Source: Enoplolaimus lenunculus (lineage: Eukaryota; Nematoda; Enoplea; Enoplida; Thoracostomopsidae). Taken from it: a stretch of 64,000 nt of DNA. Below the pieces are notes generated by a model. That model did not search any database. It worked only from the letters and a program-made list of their open reading frames with translations, and was not told the DNA's origin. The stretch is from assembly GCA_030248215.1 (NCBI GenBank), contig JASANG010002092.1, forward strand, positions 582,402 to 646,401, read 5' to 3'. Shown piece by piece: positions 32,820-45,707 of the stretch. Position numbers and translations under genes: made by a program. Every line of letters begins with the position of its first letter. The first letter of the stretch is position 1.

Positions 32820-33660
32820 TGAGCAAAGCTCGAACACACGTAAGCAATTAAGGTAATATGCAAATTAGTTATTAGCTAACTATTCATTTATCGGTTTTGG
32901 AGGTTTTTAAGCAATTTCCTCAGATTCCTCGCACCCAAAAACCCTTCAGCCACCCTAATACTTATTGGAATAATTTATAAAGTCCTAATTTTGTCTTGCC
33001 AATTAAGCTAATATGCAAATTAGCTATTAGCTAACTATTCGGTTATCGGTTGTGAGGATTTGTAGACAATGTATTCAGATTCCTCGCACCCAAAATCCAT
33101 TATTGCTGAAATTAGATTGCTTGTAACCCTAATAATTAGTGAAACATTCTAACAACGCCTAATTTAGGCTTATCAATTATGCTTACACGTATGCAAATTA
33201 ACTATTAGCTAACTATTCAATTATCGGTTTTAAAGGTTTCTACACACTTTATTCTAAATTCCTCGCACCTAAAAACTCTTCAGTACTGAAATTATTTTGC
33301 CTTAACCTTAATAATTAGTGAAATATTGTAAAAAGTCTTAATTTAGGCATAACTTCTCAATTATCGGTTTTGGAGGTTTGTAAACAGCCGATGTAGATTC
33401 TTCGCACCCAAAAACCCTTTAATGCTGAAATTAGATTGCTTGTAACTGCAATAATTAGTGAAATAATGTAGAAAGTCCTAATTTAGGCTTAATTAATTAT
33501 GCTAATTAAATTAGCCTGTAGCTATTAAACGGCTTAAAAATTTAAACCCAAATTCGAGGTTAAAACCACAGCATAATTGGCTTTCAAACAAAAAAGTTCA
33601 TCAAAATCGGTTCAGCCGTTCCTGAGATCACTTTTTGTTAATATCGGTCAAGTTGGCACC
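32820..33660. repeat. AT-rich 150-180 bp repeat module, about 4 units
   Basis: Units carry AATATGCAAATTAGCTATTA, then AACTATTCAATTATCGG and GATTCCTCGCACCCAAAA, spaced about 154-178 bp. The module ends with GGTTCAGCCGTTCCTGAGAT. Confidence 0.75.
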
Positions 33661-34121
33661 GAATGCACGATTTGACCGAAGCCAAATCCATTGCTAATTT
33701 GCCGAATCCGAATCTTGCATGTTACAAATTTGAGTTATACGTATCTATAATTTGTTACAGAATATATATCAGCGCAGTGCCAGCCGGGTAACTTTTAAAC
33801 GTTAATATATTTCGTGTCCTACCTCAGTTCTGCGATTTGTGACCTGAAACAGAACAAGTTATTCAAAGTTTGTATTGCTTAAAAATGAAAAACATCGCCG
33901 AACCGAATCCGAACCGCAAATTTTCGCCAAATCCAAATCCGAACATTTGCTGCCACACTGGCTATCGGTATCGCCACTCCAAAAAATTGCCAATTTTCTG
34001 CTGATACTTTTTGCACTTAGCAGTGATTTGGAATGCTATCAATTTCACTCGTTGGCGTAGACAATGCAAACAAAATATAGTCTGGTTGGCTACGAATGCA
34101 GTTTATTATAAACAAAACTTT

Positions 34122-34396
34122 AATGATGTGCCGATACCAAAATTTTTGCTGATGCCGATTCTTATTTTCAAATTTTGACGATGCCGAAACGATGACGATT
34201 CCAATTTTAATACACGATGCTTAAACGAACTGATCGGATTATTATAATTTCATCAAACTCAAGTGCAAGAGACACTAATTTCTTCCAGCAGACAGACACA
34301 CTTATATACTTGGCAATTTTACTGCAGTAACGATGCCGATACTCACCAAGTGTCAATAGTAGTATGACCGAGGCCGATTAATCAGCACATCTCGAA
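34122..34396. mobile_element. GCCGAT-family MITE
   Basis: GATGTGCCGATACC at the left and CGAGGCCGATTAATCAGCAC at the right, with the family interior. It is flanked by ordinary AT-rich sequence. Confidence 0.55.
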
Positions 34397-34974
34397 AAAT
34401 TTTACACATTGATGGGTCTGTGTTATGTATATATAGATACATATAGGAAAACTTGAACCGTCACAATATGTACAATCAAAGGCCTAGCGAAGATTTGAAT
34501 AGGCGGTTAGTTCACCTATATAGGGTTTCTTGTGTTACCAACAAAAAAGCTAGGGATTCCTGGACGAAAACCACGGAGGGTTTGACACCTAAACCCAGTA
34601 GCTATGCCGTAAATCTACACATACACCGCATATACGTGTATGTATATAGACATCATCCATTATACGTGGTTACATTGACAAAGCATAAACATCCACAAAA
34701 CAACAAACTAGCGCGCACACACACTGACACTTCGACAGTTAAATAAATTTGCGCATTGCCACGTGCTGGCAATAAGCCAATCATTTAAAAAATGTTTTCA
34801 AAGTCTATCACATCAGCGATTACAGTATTTCGTTCGAGTACACCATGCACAATACGTACGTACGTATTTGTGAAGTTCGTACGCAAACAAACTACAGAAC
34901 CTCAGGACGGTACCGTAATTCTAGGACCCAGACAAAGGTGGGGGCTCCCCCATTTTAAAACCGGCGTCATCATT
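34397..34974. other. Nothing recognised
   Basis: The open frame at 34453-34746 has no recognisable domain and is judged chance. Confidence 0.4.
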
Positions 34975-35505
34975 ATTGCAAAAATTAGATTGCTTGTAAG
35001 CCTAATAATTAGCGAGATATTGAAAATACTATCAATTATGCTTATATGCAAATTATCTATTAGACGTTAACACCCCAGGATAATTGGCTTTCAACCCTAA
35101 TTAGTGAAATAGTGCTAAAAGTCCTAATTTAGGGTTATCAATTATGCTAATATGCATATTAGCTAGCTATTAGCTAACTATTCAATTATCGGTTTTGAAG
35201 ATTTGTAGACAATTTATCCAGATTCCTCGTGCCCAAAAACCCTTTTGTACTGAAAGTGAAATATCTAAAAAAAGTCCCAATTTAGGTTTAACCAATTATG
35301 CAAATTAGCCTGTAGCTAATAAACGGCTTAAAATTTTAAAACCCCAATGCGAGGTTAACACCCCAGGATAATTGGCTTTCAAACAAAAAAAGTTTATCAA
35401 CATCGGTTCAGGCCTTCCTGAGATTCTTTTCAGACGGACGGACATCCACCCTTCGACCCCAGAGTACAAAACATAAAACGCTTCGCTCTGAGTTTCGCTT
35501 CGCTC
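34975..35505. repeat. AT-rich 150-180 bp repeat module
   Basis: Same unit parts as 32820-33660. It closes with GGACGGACATCCACCC and TACAAAACATAAAACGCTTC, the module's constant end. Confidence 0.7.
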
Positions 35506-35530
35506 AATTAAGTATGCATAATGTCACAGA

Positions 35531-35895
35531 CAGGGATGGGCAATCTCGGTCAAAAAACCGAGACCGAGACCCAGGATACCGAGGCCAAAACTTTTGGTCT
35601 CGGTCTGTGTCAATTTTTAACCGTTACCGAAAATAAAAATAAGATTTTTTAACAAAACTTTTAAATATTTTTATCTGTTTTGAATTGCCGCTTAATACAA
35701 CTGAACTAATAAATCGCCACCAAAATTTATTTTTTTATTTTATTTTTCACTTGGCTACTGTCGCCATACCCTTCGAACAGGCTCGGAATGAATCACACTG
35801 TCGCAAAACACTTTAATCGGCCATTTTGACAAGACAAAATACATTCTTACGGAATATTCATTGGTCCCGAGGCCAAGTTTCAAACCCCGCCCCAG
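35531..35895. mobile_element. hAT-like MITE with CCGAGACC palindromic ends
   Basis: It starts CAGGGATGGGCAATCTCGG with reiterated CCGAGAC/GTCTCGG motifs. The right side has GGTCCCGAGGCCAAG, then CCCCGCCCCAGG. No target duplication was found and the right boundary is approximate. Confidence 0.45.
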
Positions 35896-36929
35896 GATAA
35901 CTAAAATGTAGATATACGTTTACAAATTATACGTATATATATAACAATATATACATTAGAGCTGTTCTGAGGCCATGACTTTACCGGAGCTAAGCCAGGA
36001 ACAGGGTTTCAAAATGATTTGCAGTGGTTGCTGTTCAAGTTTGGTTCATATGAAATAAAAATATATAAACTTTTCCAAGTGTATAACCATCATTTTCATT
36101 TGACAGGGAGGGATCCAGGCAACTAAGACTTGTAGTGCAGCAGTAAAGGTTGATTTTTGAAAACCTCGCGAACTAAACCAGCGAAAAATCAGACGCAATT
36201 TTAAAATTGATGTGACCCTATGAAAAATTTAAGTTTTGTGTGTGTTTCAAACGGTGAATCAATAACTACAACCGGTAGAACGATCCTTACTGTGTATAAA
36301 ACTATGAACATCATTCAGTCTTTCTGTAACAGTATCAAAAGATTTCTTGCATCATATATCGATGTTCTAGGCCCCATGACTCTAAGCAGAAATAGCTTAT
36401 ATAGAAACCAGAATTTAAGTACGAACAACATAATTGCATTGAAATTTCCGGGAAAACTCTAATATATTACAATTCAACCGGATATCCGGCTCCGGCAAAA
36501 AATAAAAATCAACATACTAATTCGGTATTCTAAATTGCCGGACAGTTATTGCTTAACTCTATATTAAATATATATACTACATGACCAAAATCGTTCGAAA
36601 TAACAAAAATAAGTATATACATACGCGCACTTAATTCTAAGACTAGTAAAAAACACAGTTACGACATATTATAGCAGGGTTCCACCAGACTTCCTGTTCC
36701 GATTCGATATCCTGCAGAAATTTTGTTCCTGTGCCTGAATTCAAAGATGCAGGAACCGAAATTTTTTACAGTTTCCTGGCAAATCATTCATAGTCATTGA
36801 AAAATTGGAAACTTTGTCCTTGAAAAACTGTTTTTCGCTAATTACGTAATTCAAATTTGTTACGTAATAAGTTTTCTAAACATTAGAATTGTAAACTTTG
36901 TATTATATCAAGTATATATGCTATTAAAT
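35896..36929. other. No gene; hAT-like fragment
   Basis: A CAGGGTTCCACCAGACTTCC start at 36676 with TTCCTG motifs down to about 36780 marks a partial element. A GGATATCCGGCTCCGG fragment lies at 36480. Otherwise AT-rich. Confidence 0.4.
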
Positions 36930-37190
36930 TTGCATGATTATGCAAAATTTTTGTTGAAACATAACGGTTCATTTCAATTAATTTTTTCAAAAACAAACGC
37001 AAGAAAGATATCAGTTTTCCTGTCCGGACACACTGATATGCGCCCACAAATGAAATTGATGGCATTCCAACTGACTGTTATGTGAAAAAGTATCGGCAAA
37101 GAATCGACAATTTTTTTGCAGCGCCGGTGCCCATACTCACGAAAACTGCCGATTATTACAGATGCCGATTAATCGGCACATCCCTAGTAC
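36930..37190. mobile_element. GCCGAT-family MITE
   Basis: The interior matches 5400-5660 very closely (ACACTGATATGCGCCCACAA; GGCATTCCAACTGACTG). It ends ATCGGCACATCCCTA. The left boundary is uncertain. Confidence 0.6.
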
Positions 37191-37379
37191 GTATATACTT
37201 AAAGATCTGACTCTGACAACTGCCGCCGCCGGGTATTGAAGTATCCGGCCCCTGTATTTTTTGCTATCCGGTTGAACCCTGTTGTTCGCGTCACACATGG
37301 CAGCTATGGTCGACTTCAAGTTTTTTATCACATCTCACACCCTTCTACGTTAAAAACCACAAAATTTACATTACGTACA

Positions 37380-38075
37380 TCAAATTTAGGATTATCTTTT
37401 ATGCTTATATGCAAATGATCTATTAGCTAACTACTCACTTATCGGTTTTAGACGTTTGTAAACAATTAATTCAGATTCCTCGCACCCAAAAACCTTCAGT
37501 AAACCCTAATAATTATTGAAATAATTTAAAAAGTCCTAGTTTTGTCTTGTCAATTTACCTAATATGTAAATTACCTATTAGCTAACTATTCAATTATCAG
37601 TTTTGGAGGTTTGTAAACATTAATTTCTTCAAATTCCTTGCACCCAAAAACCCTTTAGTGCTGAAATTATATTGCTTTTAACCTTAATAATTAGTGAAAT
37701 ATTGTGAAAAGTCCTAATTTAGGCTTATAAACTATGCTAATATGCAAATTATCTATTGGCTAACTGCTCAATTATCGGTTTTGGAGGTTTGTAAGTTGTC
37801 TACGCAGATTCCTCGCACCCAAAAACCCTTTAATGCTAAAATTAGATTGCTTCTAACTGTAATAATTTAGTGAAATATTGTGGAAAGTCCTAATTTAGGC
37901 TTCATTAATTATGTAAATTAACCCCAACGCGAGGTTAACCCCCAGCATAATTGGCTTTCAAACAAAAAAGAAGTTTATCAAAATTGGTTCAGCCGTTCCT
38001 GAGATTCTTTTCGGACGGACAGACGGACTAACGGACATCCACCTTTCGACCCCCAAGTACAAAACATAAAACGTT
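37380..38075. repeat. AT-rich 150-180 bp repeat module
   Basis: About four units as at 32820, ending in GGACGGACAGACGG, GGACATCCACC and TACAAAACATAAAACG. It lies 190 bp from a GCCGAT-family element. Confidence 0.7.
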
Positions 38076-38640
38076 TCGCGATTTAATGTTTACATGATTA
38101 CGCTCCACACCGTAAAAACTCCGGTTGTTGCGTTGTGCAATGCCGCAACAGGAATTCCGGTGGAACCCTGTTATCCAGGTAGGGATCGACGACAAGGACA
38201 TCGAATATTTGCGGTGTAATCCCGATTGTCATAAAATATCGTAATATAACGGGTTCGTGTTGAACTTATCTAGAGGTAGAAACCACAAAAAACAGTTGAA
38301 AACATATCTAATAACTAAAGCTTAGAACATTCATTATTCTCAATTACTTAGTAAATTCTACTCATCGACTTGAAAAGACCATTTTAACTAGAAACAAAAT
38401 ACGCAAAAATAATATTACGCACCTAACATTGTTGAATGCGGCTGAAATTCTAATAACTATAAACTACAATATATACGTTCCAGTCATAGCTGGACTACAC
38501 ATCATATTGAATGAAGCTCAGACATATTAGAAAGTTATGAACGACATATTCCTGTTTATTACCCGAAGGACAAACCTCACAAAAGATTGTGTTACACAGT
38601 ACAGCGAGGGAATGATTATGTACGTACGCAGTACGTATAA
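38076..38640. other. Nothing recognised apart from a hAT-like end
   Basis: GGAATTCCGGTGGAACCCTG at 38152-38171 is an orphan terminus of the CAGGGTTCCA family. Confidence 0.4.
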
Positions 38641-38729
38641 TAAGCAGCCCCTGAAACGGTCAGAGAGACGGGGTACAATTGTCCAGTACCGTGCTTAGCG
38701 CCCACAGACAGCCAACCGGGGCACCTCAT

Positions 38730-39280
38730 ATCCAGGGGTCTATTACAATATTTTAATATAAGGATTTAAAGCAGAAAATAAGCCTGGGTTCTACTCTCTT
38801 TAAGACAGACAGTGTGACCTCCACGTCACTACGCGCAATGTTTCAAGGCCGACCCGTTACAGCCCGCACTACTCCTGCCGGTGTCACATTTGCTTAAAAA
38901 GGCATATATACAAAACGAAGCTGTCTTACAAAGAACCAGTTATTTTTTCGGTCAGCATGTCAAACAGGACAGCGCCGCCATTGTTGAAAAAATTTAACGA
39001 CTTGAGTGCGATTCTGGTTGAGCATTGCGTTATTCACGCTCATTTGGCCTCGTTCGTCAGTTTTGTTCCGCCTTATGTATTGTGCTCTCGCGTAAGTGCA
39101 CCAGATTTTTGATACGTTGCTGCACTGGTTGATACTTTACAAATTGATACGTTTCACAGCTGGTAATATCTCGGATAACCTAGCCCGGGCCGTGACGAAG
39201 GACTTAAAACTTGTGCGGCGGCAAAGCTTATTAACTTTGTGGGACCCTTTAATTGATTTGGAAGTCCTTACACATTAGGC
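38730..39280 (+). pseudogene. Possible retroelement relic (DIRS-like?), broken
   Basis: The stretch is more GC-rich than its surroundings. It has a TATAAGG-like box near 38757 followed by short coding-looking stretches up to 39278, one of which faintly resembles the first protein of DIRS-type retroelements. It is clearly broken and the family call is weak. Confidence 0.2.
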
Positions 39281-39719
39281 ACGGCAGTACGCATGTCATG
39301 TATGAATCAGTTATACCACTGATTTGCGTTTAACGGAAACAGAAACTCCAATCATATGACGATTTCACTATTGTTGTTGGAACACAATAAATGAAATAAT
39401 GGCAACTTTATATTATACAGATTTAAAATTCATAGGGGTAATAAGCCGGATTAGTCTGCTATTGCAAACAAATCTGGTTGATTAGTACTGAAACGGTGTA
39501 AAATTGCCAATACTTCCGACACGTCATTACTCAGTAGCCTATAAATTTCTGTCTGAGATAGCTAAGTAAGTCATAAACCAGAAAAATTTCTGCAAGGCCA
39601 GATATTCAAGAAAAACGCATTGTAAAATGAATACCCGGAAATTTCACTCATTTTAAAAGCGACAGCCTCCAGGCAGTCTCAAAAAGTTAATACACTCAAA
39701 TGTTAAAGTTGCACAAGTA

Positions 39720-40350
39720 ATACGTATGCTGATTAGCGAGTAGCTAATTTGTGTGTGGTAAATTTTGAGGGTCATGATTAGATTTTCCTTAGCCAAAAAA
39801 CCTTCGGCATATGTCGTTAAATGCTAAAAAGCTCATAGTTAATTTATATATTGTAGCCAACTAGTTTTAGCTACCGAATTTGTAAGCGTTATATATTTAA
39901 ATTTCTCAAACACAGAAACCCTAAAGTCAACATCGCCCAATCGCTGATAATTTATATATTTTGGTTAAGCCCAAATTACGACTTTTTACTACTTTATTTC
40001 ACTAATTATTACGGTTACAAGCAATCTAATTTCAGTACTAATTGAATTTTGAGGGCGAAGAATCTGAATATTTAAATTGTTTATAAACCAATTTGCAAAT
40101 TAGCTTAATGTTATAGTAAGTGACTTTCATAATATGCGTTTGAGCTTTATATATTAGCTTGCAAAGTTTAACTAGACTCCTTGAAAAAGCTGGTATAGCC
40201 GAGCTTCGCTCAAGACATTTAATTCCAATAAGACTGGTTTATTCAGATTCCTGGCACCCAAAACCCTCCCCTGGTACAGGGATGGACGGAAGGAAATCCA
40301 GCTTTCGACCCTTGAGTTACGTACAAAACATAAAACGCTTCACGTAACTC
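39720..40350. repeat. AT-rich 150-180 bp repeat module, degraded
   Basis: It contains fragments of the family units in mixed orientation and the constant end (ATGGACGGAAGGAAATCC, CAAAACATAAAACGCTTC). Confidence 0.55.
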
Positions 40351-40389
40351 GGATTTTCGTTTAACCTCGCTAGCTTAACCATAGAATGA

Positions 40390-40605
40390 TCATTTTTTCA
40401 AACAAAAACAACATAATATACATTACACTTTTACTATCAAACGCACTCTAATGTCAGGAATAAAAATTAAAAGCATTGCAACTCACTGGTTGCTAAGTGC
40501 GAAAACTATCGGCGAATAATCGGTAAATTTTAGCCTGAGCCGATGCCGTTAACACGAAAAGCGTCTATTATTACCAATACCGATCATTCGGCACATCTTA
40601 GAAGC
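40390..40605. mobile_element. GCCGAT-family MITE, degraded
   Basis: GAGCCGATGCCG and CCGATCATTCGGCACATC motifs with decayed family interior. It adjoins an AT-rich module, as other family members do. Confidence 0.45.
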
Positions 40606-40714
40606 TTGTATACGCACATTTTACAACGCAATCAACAAGTATGATTGTTTCTAGCGTGGCAACAAATCTTTGTTTCGGTGTCAGATTCAACAAAAGATAA
40701 ATATTCCCCAGCTC

Positions 40715-40849
40715 CGAGCGAGAGGTCCGAGGTTCGATTCACGGCGTGGCCATATCTTTCGGAGATATTAAGAGAAATATCATGTATATTCACAGTACTT
40801 CGAGGAAAAAGGTCATCCCGACCGTGCAGTTCTGACAAAGAGGTTCCAC
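40715..40849 (+). mobile_element. tRNA-derived SINE-like piece sharing the LINE tail
   Basis: GGTCCGAGGTTCGATTCACG contains a good RNA polymerase III B box (GGTTCGATTC). It is followed by about 95 bp that reappear at the 3' end of the LINE (44503-44595, about 85% by eye). Both copies end in CCGTGCAGTTCTGAC. A SINE borrowing the tail of its partner LINE fits. No clear A box was found, so the head may be truncated. Confidence 0.5.
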
Positions 40850-43800
40850 AGACGGGCGCTGTAAATTGCAGGTTCATGGATTCGGAGAAGTTTGGATTCG
40901 CGGTCCGGCTAAACGACTCCACCATGGAACAGCTCAGTATTACGGTCACGTCCGGCAGATCCGAAATTGTTATAACTAATGTATACATCCCTCCTAGCAG
41001 TAGCTGCCCACCATCAAACATCTGTTGCATCATGACAGCAGCTTAATACTCGGGATGTGAACGCGCATAGTGACTTATGGTTCTCCAACATCAGTGCAGA
41101 TACTCGCGGCTATATCCTTGCAGAAGAAATAAACACGCTTCACAATTTGCGGTTATCAATGAGCAAGTTTCAACCCGTGTTACCTCCACCTGTGCTAGCT
41201 CGCCAGACGTATCGATTGCCAGCCCTTAGCTCATCGCCTGTACGCATTGGCGCGTCGTAACGGCCCTCTCATCTGACCACTTGCCCATCGTTCTATCAAT
41301 AACCAGGGCCCTCGAAACTACTCAATCCGACAACCGTACGTATATAAATTTCAACAAAGCTGATTGGGCAAACTACACCCTACAAACTAAAGTAGAGTTC
41401 AATCTAATTCCCGAAACAATGGATGCGAAAGCAGCCGAAGCCGTTTTCTGCAAGATCCTTGTTGACGCTCGTAAGCGAATCGTCCCCGCCGGGCGCATTC
41501 CTAAAATCCGCCCCAACTTCCCAGCTGCAGCAGCCCTGCTTGCAGACGAGCTTGATCAACTACGCCAGGCGAACCCTGCCAACCCTCGCATCTATCAGAT
41601 GAACGCAGCAATACGCCAACCGGTCGCGCAGCAAATGGAAAGAACACCTGGCACGGTGTGATCTACGCAGCGGTGTCCACAAGCTGGCTTCTCCACAGCG
41701 GGGGGCCCAGCACTTTTCGAAATTTTCATTTCCCCCCGGCGAAAATTTTGCCGCCCCCAGGAAAGGCCCCCCGGCGAATTTTCGGCCGCCCCCCAGCAAA
41801 TTTTTTTGCTGTGGGGCCCCCCAGGACTTTTCTAAGCCAAAAATTTTCCATGTTAAAACATAAAGACCTGGACTTTTTTTGAGGCGGACATTCGGCAAAA
41901 TATGATTTTATATTACGCTGAGTACTCATAATTTTTTTAATAGCGTTACAAATACCGGTAGTAACTAGTACAATTCAATAATGAACTGAAAAAAGCACAA
42001 TTATATAAAGACCGTTTCAGGGCATTCAGCATTCGAAAGTACCTTGCACCAACAAGTCCAACCGGCCTGAGCCTTATGATAAACTAAAGCTGTGACTAAT
42101 ATATAAAATATATGTTAATCACAGTTTCAATTAAGATAATCAATATTTTATATAATTGTGCTTCTTTCAACTTCTGGTAAAGTTGTCAGTAATATTAGTT
42201 AAAATTATTGTTATTAGCGTTTGTGAGGAATTTTTGTCATGTTGAGCGATGAGTAATCTTCAGTTGAGTTGGAAACACGATCTAGAATAAAAAAATGGTC
42301 CAAAAAGTCGGTTGCAAAATTTTGAGCCTGCCCCCAGGACCCCCCAGATCATCTGGGGGCCCCCAGGAAAACTGCCCCCCAGCAAAATTAGCTGCCCCCC
42401 AGGAAACTCCTGGGGCCCCCAGGAAACGCCCCCGGCGGAAATTTTCAAGCTGTGGAGAAGCCAGACAAGCACTGGTCAACGGTCAAAGCACTTTCTGGTC
42501 AACAGCAAGTCCGTGACAACGTAGCAATATCGTTCGGTAATCAATCTTCATCCGACCCCTTCAAATGTGCCAACAATTTTATCCGGCAATTCATTCAACC
42601 AAGTACCTCCACCAATGTTGCACGCTCAACCATACGCCATCTACGCACGCTATCGATGGATGCACCCATGTTTACTGTCGACCAGGTCGCCAAAGTCGTC
42701 CATGATAAAAAGAATTCCAAGGCCCTAGGCCCTGACGGCATATGTTCGCTAATGCTTAAAAAACTTGGCCCCGCGGGTCGGTCATTTTTAACCATGTTTA
42801 TCAACCTTTCGATCCCATCGATGAAAATTCCCAGTGCATGGAAACTTGGTCGTATCATACCTATACCAAAACCTAGCAAGCCAGCGAGTGAAGGCAAGTC
42901 GTACCGTCCCATTACGCTCCTAAGCCCGGTTGTCAAAACAATCGAGGCCCTGCTCCTGCGACTCATCAATGCACACTTAAAACCCGTGCAACATCAGCAT
43001 GGTTTTCGTAAATGCCATTCCACCACCACGGCCCTGCACACCGTCAGCACCCAAGTAACGGATGGCCACAATCAAGCAAAGCCGGCTCATCGGACTGTTA
43101 TGGTTGTCCTTGATTTGTCAATGGCCTTCGACACTGTCTGCCATGGCCAACTTCTGCAAGATATCTTCGATTCAACGCTTCCTGACTTCGTCAAAAGATG
43201 GCTCTTCAGCTACCTGCGTGGTCGGAGATCGTTCTGCGAGTTTCGCAACGCCAAGTCCAAGGGAAGGAAGGTCACTCAAGGTGTACCCAAGGAGGGATAC
43301 TGTCACCTGCGTTGTTCAACCATTACATCTCAAAGCTGCCTAACCCACCACCCGGCATTTCGATCGTAAGCTACGCTAATGATTGCACTGTACTGGCTAC
43401 TGGTCTCAAAATTCCCGAGCTCTGCCAAAAACTGAATACCTATCTCCAGCAACTGAATGACTTCCTCGAATCACGCAACCTACAGCTATCTGCAGAAAAA
43501 TCCACTGCAACGCTCTTTACTACGTCGTCAGCCGAGGTAAAGCAAGTGCTCAACATCTCCATCAATGGTCGTCGGATCCCTAGCGTGAACAGCCCGAAAA
43601 TACTTGGAGTAGTCTTCGATTCGATGCTAAGGTTCAAGGACCATGCGTCGCACATCCGACAGAAACTACAAGCACGCAACAATGTACTTAAATGCATATC
43701 CGGCAGTACATGGGGTCAACACAAGGAGCTCCTGGTCACCACTTTCAAGGCAATCGGTCGTTCTGTTCTCAATTATGCAGCACCAATTTGGGCAACACAA

Positions 43801-44595
43801 TTAAAGGATAGCATAGCCACTGGTCCCGCTTGCAGGCATGTCAAAACGCAGCATTACGCGAAAGCACTGGGTGCCTGCTAATGTCAAACCAGGATCACAT
43901 CCACCAAGAATGTGAAGTACTTCCTGTGAAACAACACAACCTCATGCTATCACGACAATACCTGCTCAGCTGCTTCAAACCTGAACACCCCTGCCACAAC
44001 ATCGTGACCCGAAATAAACCAGCACGCAACATTCGACTAGATGTCACATCTCTACAAGAAGACATCAAGGGCTTGATTCCTGTTGGAGTGACTCTAGATG
44101 CGCAAGCCTACAGACGTGGTCTACAAGTTCTACATCGCACCGCAGTTGCAAACGCCGTGGCTGGATACAAACCGAACGTGATTTTCGGCGGCTATCCGCC
44201 CCCCATCAGCGTTACAGAAACAACACTCTCCAGAAACAGCAGATCAGTGCTCGCCCAGCTGCGATCAGGCTGGAGCCGAGTAACCAACCACTACCTAGCG
44301 CGAATCAACCCGGACATTCTGGATAGCTGCCCGGATTGCAACGAAACCCCTCATAATGTTCCCCACTTATTCAGATGTCCAGGAAGACCAACAACGCTGA
44401 CGGCGGTCGAGGTTGCTAATCACTTGGGCCTTGAGACGAACGATGATGAACGCCTCTGATGCTACAACAACAACCGCCTAAAGAAGGGGAAATTTGGGTA
44501 TACGTGGTGTAGCTTTCGGAGAAATTAAGAGGAAAATCATGTATATTCACAATACTTCGAGGAAAGGGGTGGTCCCGACCGTGCAGTTCTGACAG
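40850..44595 (+). mobile_element. Non-LTR retrotransposon (LINE), Jockey/CR1-like, 5'-truncated and disrupted
   Basis: In order: the tail of an AP-type endonuclease domain (VITNVYIPP at about 40970-41000; DVNAHSDLWF at about 41057; the SSDHLPI motif near 41271-41291), a linker, a reverse transcriptase domain (KALGPDGICS, YRPITLLSPVVK, HGFRKCHSTTTAL, LDLSMAFDTV) and a C-terminal Cys/His segment (CPDCNETPHNVPHLFRCP) ending near 44459, then a short 3' UTR. The catalytic YADD box reads YAND at 43372-43383, replacing the first Asp. Frame changes lie near 41610, at about 43280 (one base lost in CCCAAGG) and near 43810. A 781-bp DNA element interrupts the linker. The 5' part of the endonuclease is missing. 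It is therefore inactive, though the protein remains easily readable and so the copy is fairly young. Confidence 0.9.
41684..42464. mobile_element. 781-bp non-autonomous DNA transposon inside the LINE
   Basis: Perfect 16-bp inverted ends, CTGGCTTCTCCACAGC (41684-41699) and its complement (42449-42464), are flanked by a 5-bp duplication, ACAAG (41679-41683 and 42465-42469). Removing the element and one duplication leaves the LINE reading in frame across the junction (SGVHK then HWSTVKAL). The ends hold C-rich blocks (GCCCCCCAGGA-like) alternating with AAAATTTT, and the middle is AT-rich. No transposase is encoded. The superfamily is not certain. Confidence 0.9.
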
Positions 44596-45707
44596 TGATA
44601 CGTACTTTAAAGCAAGTGCCCATTCTCAAACCAGAATACCTAAAACTAGTAGGTCAACAAACAGAAAATACGGTGACCTGTAAACTTACATTTTTCAACG
44701 CCAATCAATTCAATAGAACGAAATAAATGCTACGATACGCCCACGCTATCTTCCTCCAAGTTTCTCGAACTGAAACTGAGACACTACTATACGGCCTAGC
44801 GTCAACTAGCTAGCACATCAAGAGTATAACATTCCGAATATTTAATATGGTTTCTGCTTTTGGCACTTTTTACACAACAGGTTCATCGGCCCATGTAAGC
44901 GAAAAAAATTAGCCTTAAACTGACTCTATTATAGCCCCTCCGGAAAACGATCCGGCCCGGTTCTATACATGGGCCAGACCATCAATACATATTTTATCTG
45001 CTATATTGTTTATTTGCCGTGGTTTCAGAAACTAAATTCAGCGTCCTCCGAGACTTTGTGGATCAACCGTTCTTAACATATGAAGGTCATAGTACAAAAA
45101 GAAAATGCAGTTATCGGATACGGCCATTTTCTCAAAGGCGATTCTTTTCTGCTTAAGGAAACCGATGATCCCATCAGATACTTTCCGTCATTAGATTATT
45201 TTCGTCCTAAGATGACGCTCCCTCTTATAATTCTTTTTCCATAGCAGCATAAAACACCGGGCCCCATACACATAAGGTCTGTCCCAACTTCCAATAGTCC
45301 CAATATACAGGGTAATATCCCAATTTCTCAAAATCGCAATATCCCGTGTATTCGTATTTCCCAAAATAGCGATATCCCAGGTTCCAAAACAGCAATATCA
45401 ATGTCCCAATTTTCCTCGTGAAATCCAAATACCCTGAGAAAATCAGAATCGTCTTGGGCTGAGGCTGTCCAGGATGCGGTATGTGCTTTAGTCTGTCTTA
45501 AGCCATGGCTATTCAGAAGTTTAGTTTAGGTTTTATGCTTAGGCTTTAGTCTAAAAGGCTATAGTTTTAGGTGTATAGGTTCAAGCGTAGTGACGGGTTT
45601 CATAGGCAGACGGAAGCAGGGGCTCAGCCCCTCTGTAGCCAAATTGCACTTTCGCTCGCTTAAAAACATTTTCATTAATTTCGTTTTCAGGGGCGCCGTC
45701 AGTTCCC
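44596..45707. other. No gene; contains a small GGCCCATG-family MITE
   Basis: A short copy with ends GGCCCATGTAAGCG and TTCTATACATGGGCC spans 44888-44975 and has an internal deletion relative to 47758. A degenerate CCCAATATCCC/GATATCCC tandem stretch lies at about 45295-45425. Confidence 0.5.

Noticed and set aside
38730-39280. Intact host gene with a TATA box
   Set aside because: The coding-looking stretches are short and interrupted. A broken retroelement relic is at least as likely, so no host gene was called.
40632-41033. Minus-strand 133-codon frame over the LINE
   Set aside because: Shadow of the plus-strand endonuclease region, which has recognisable motifs.
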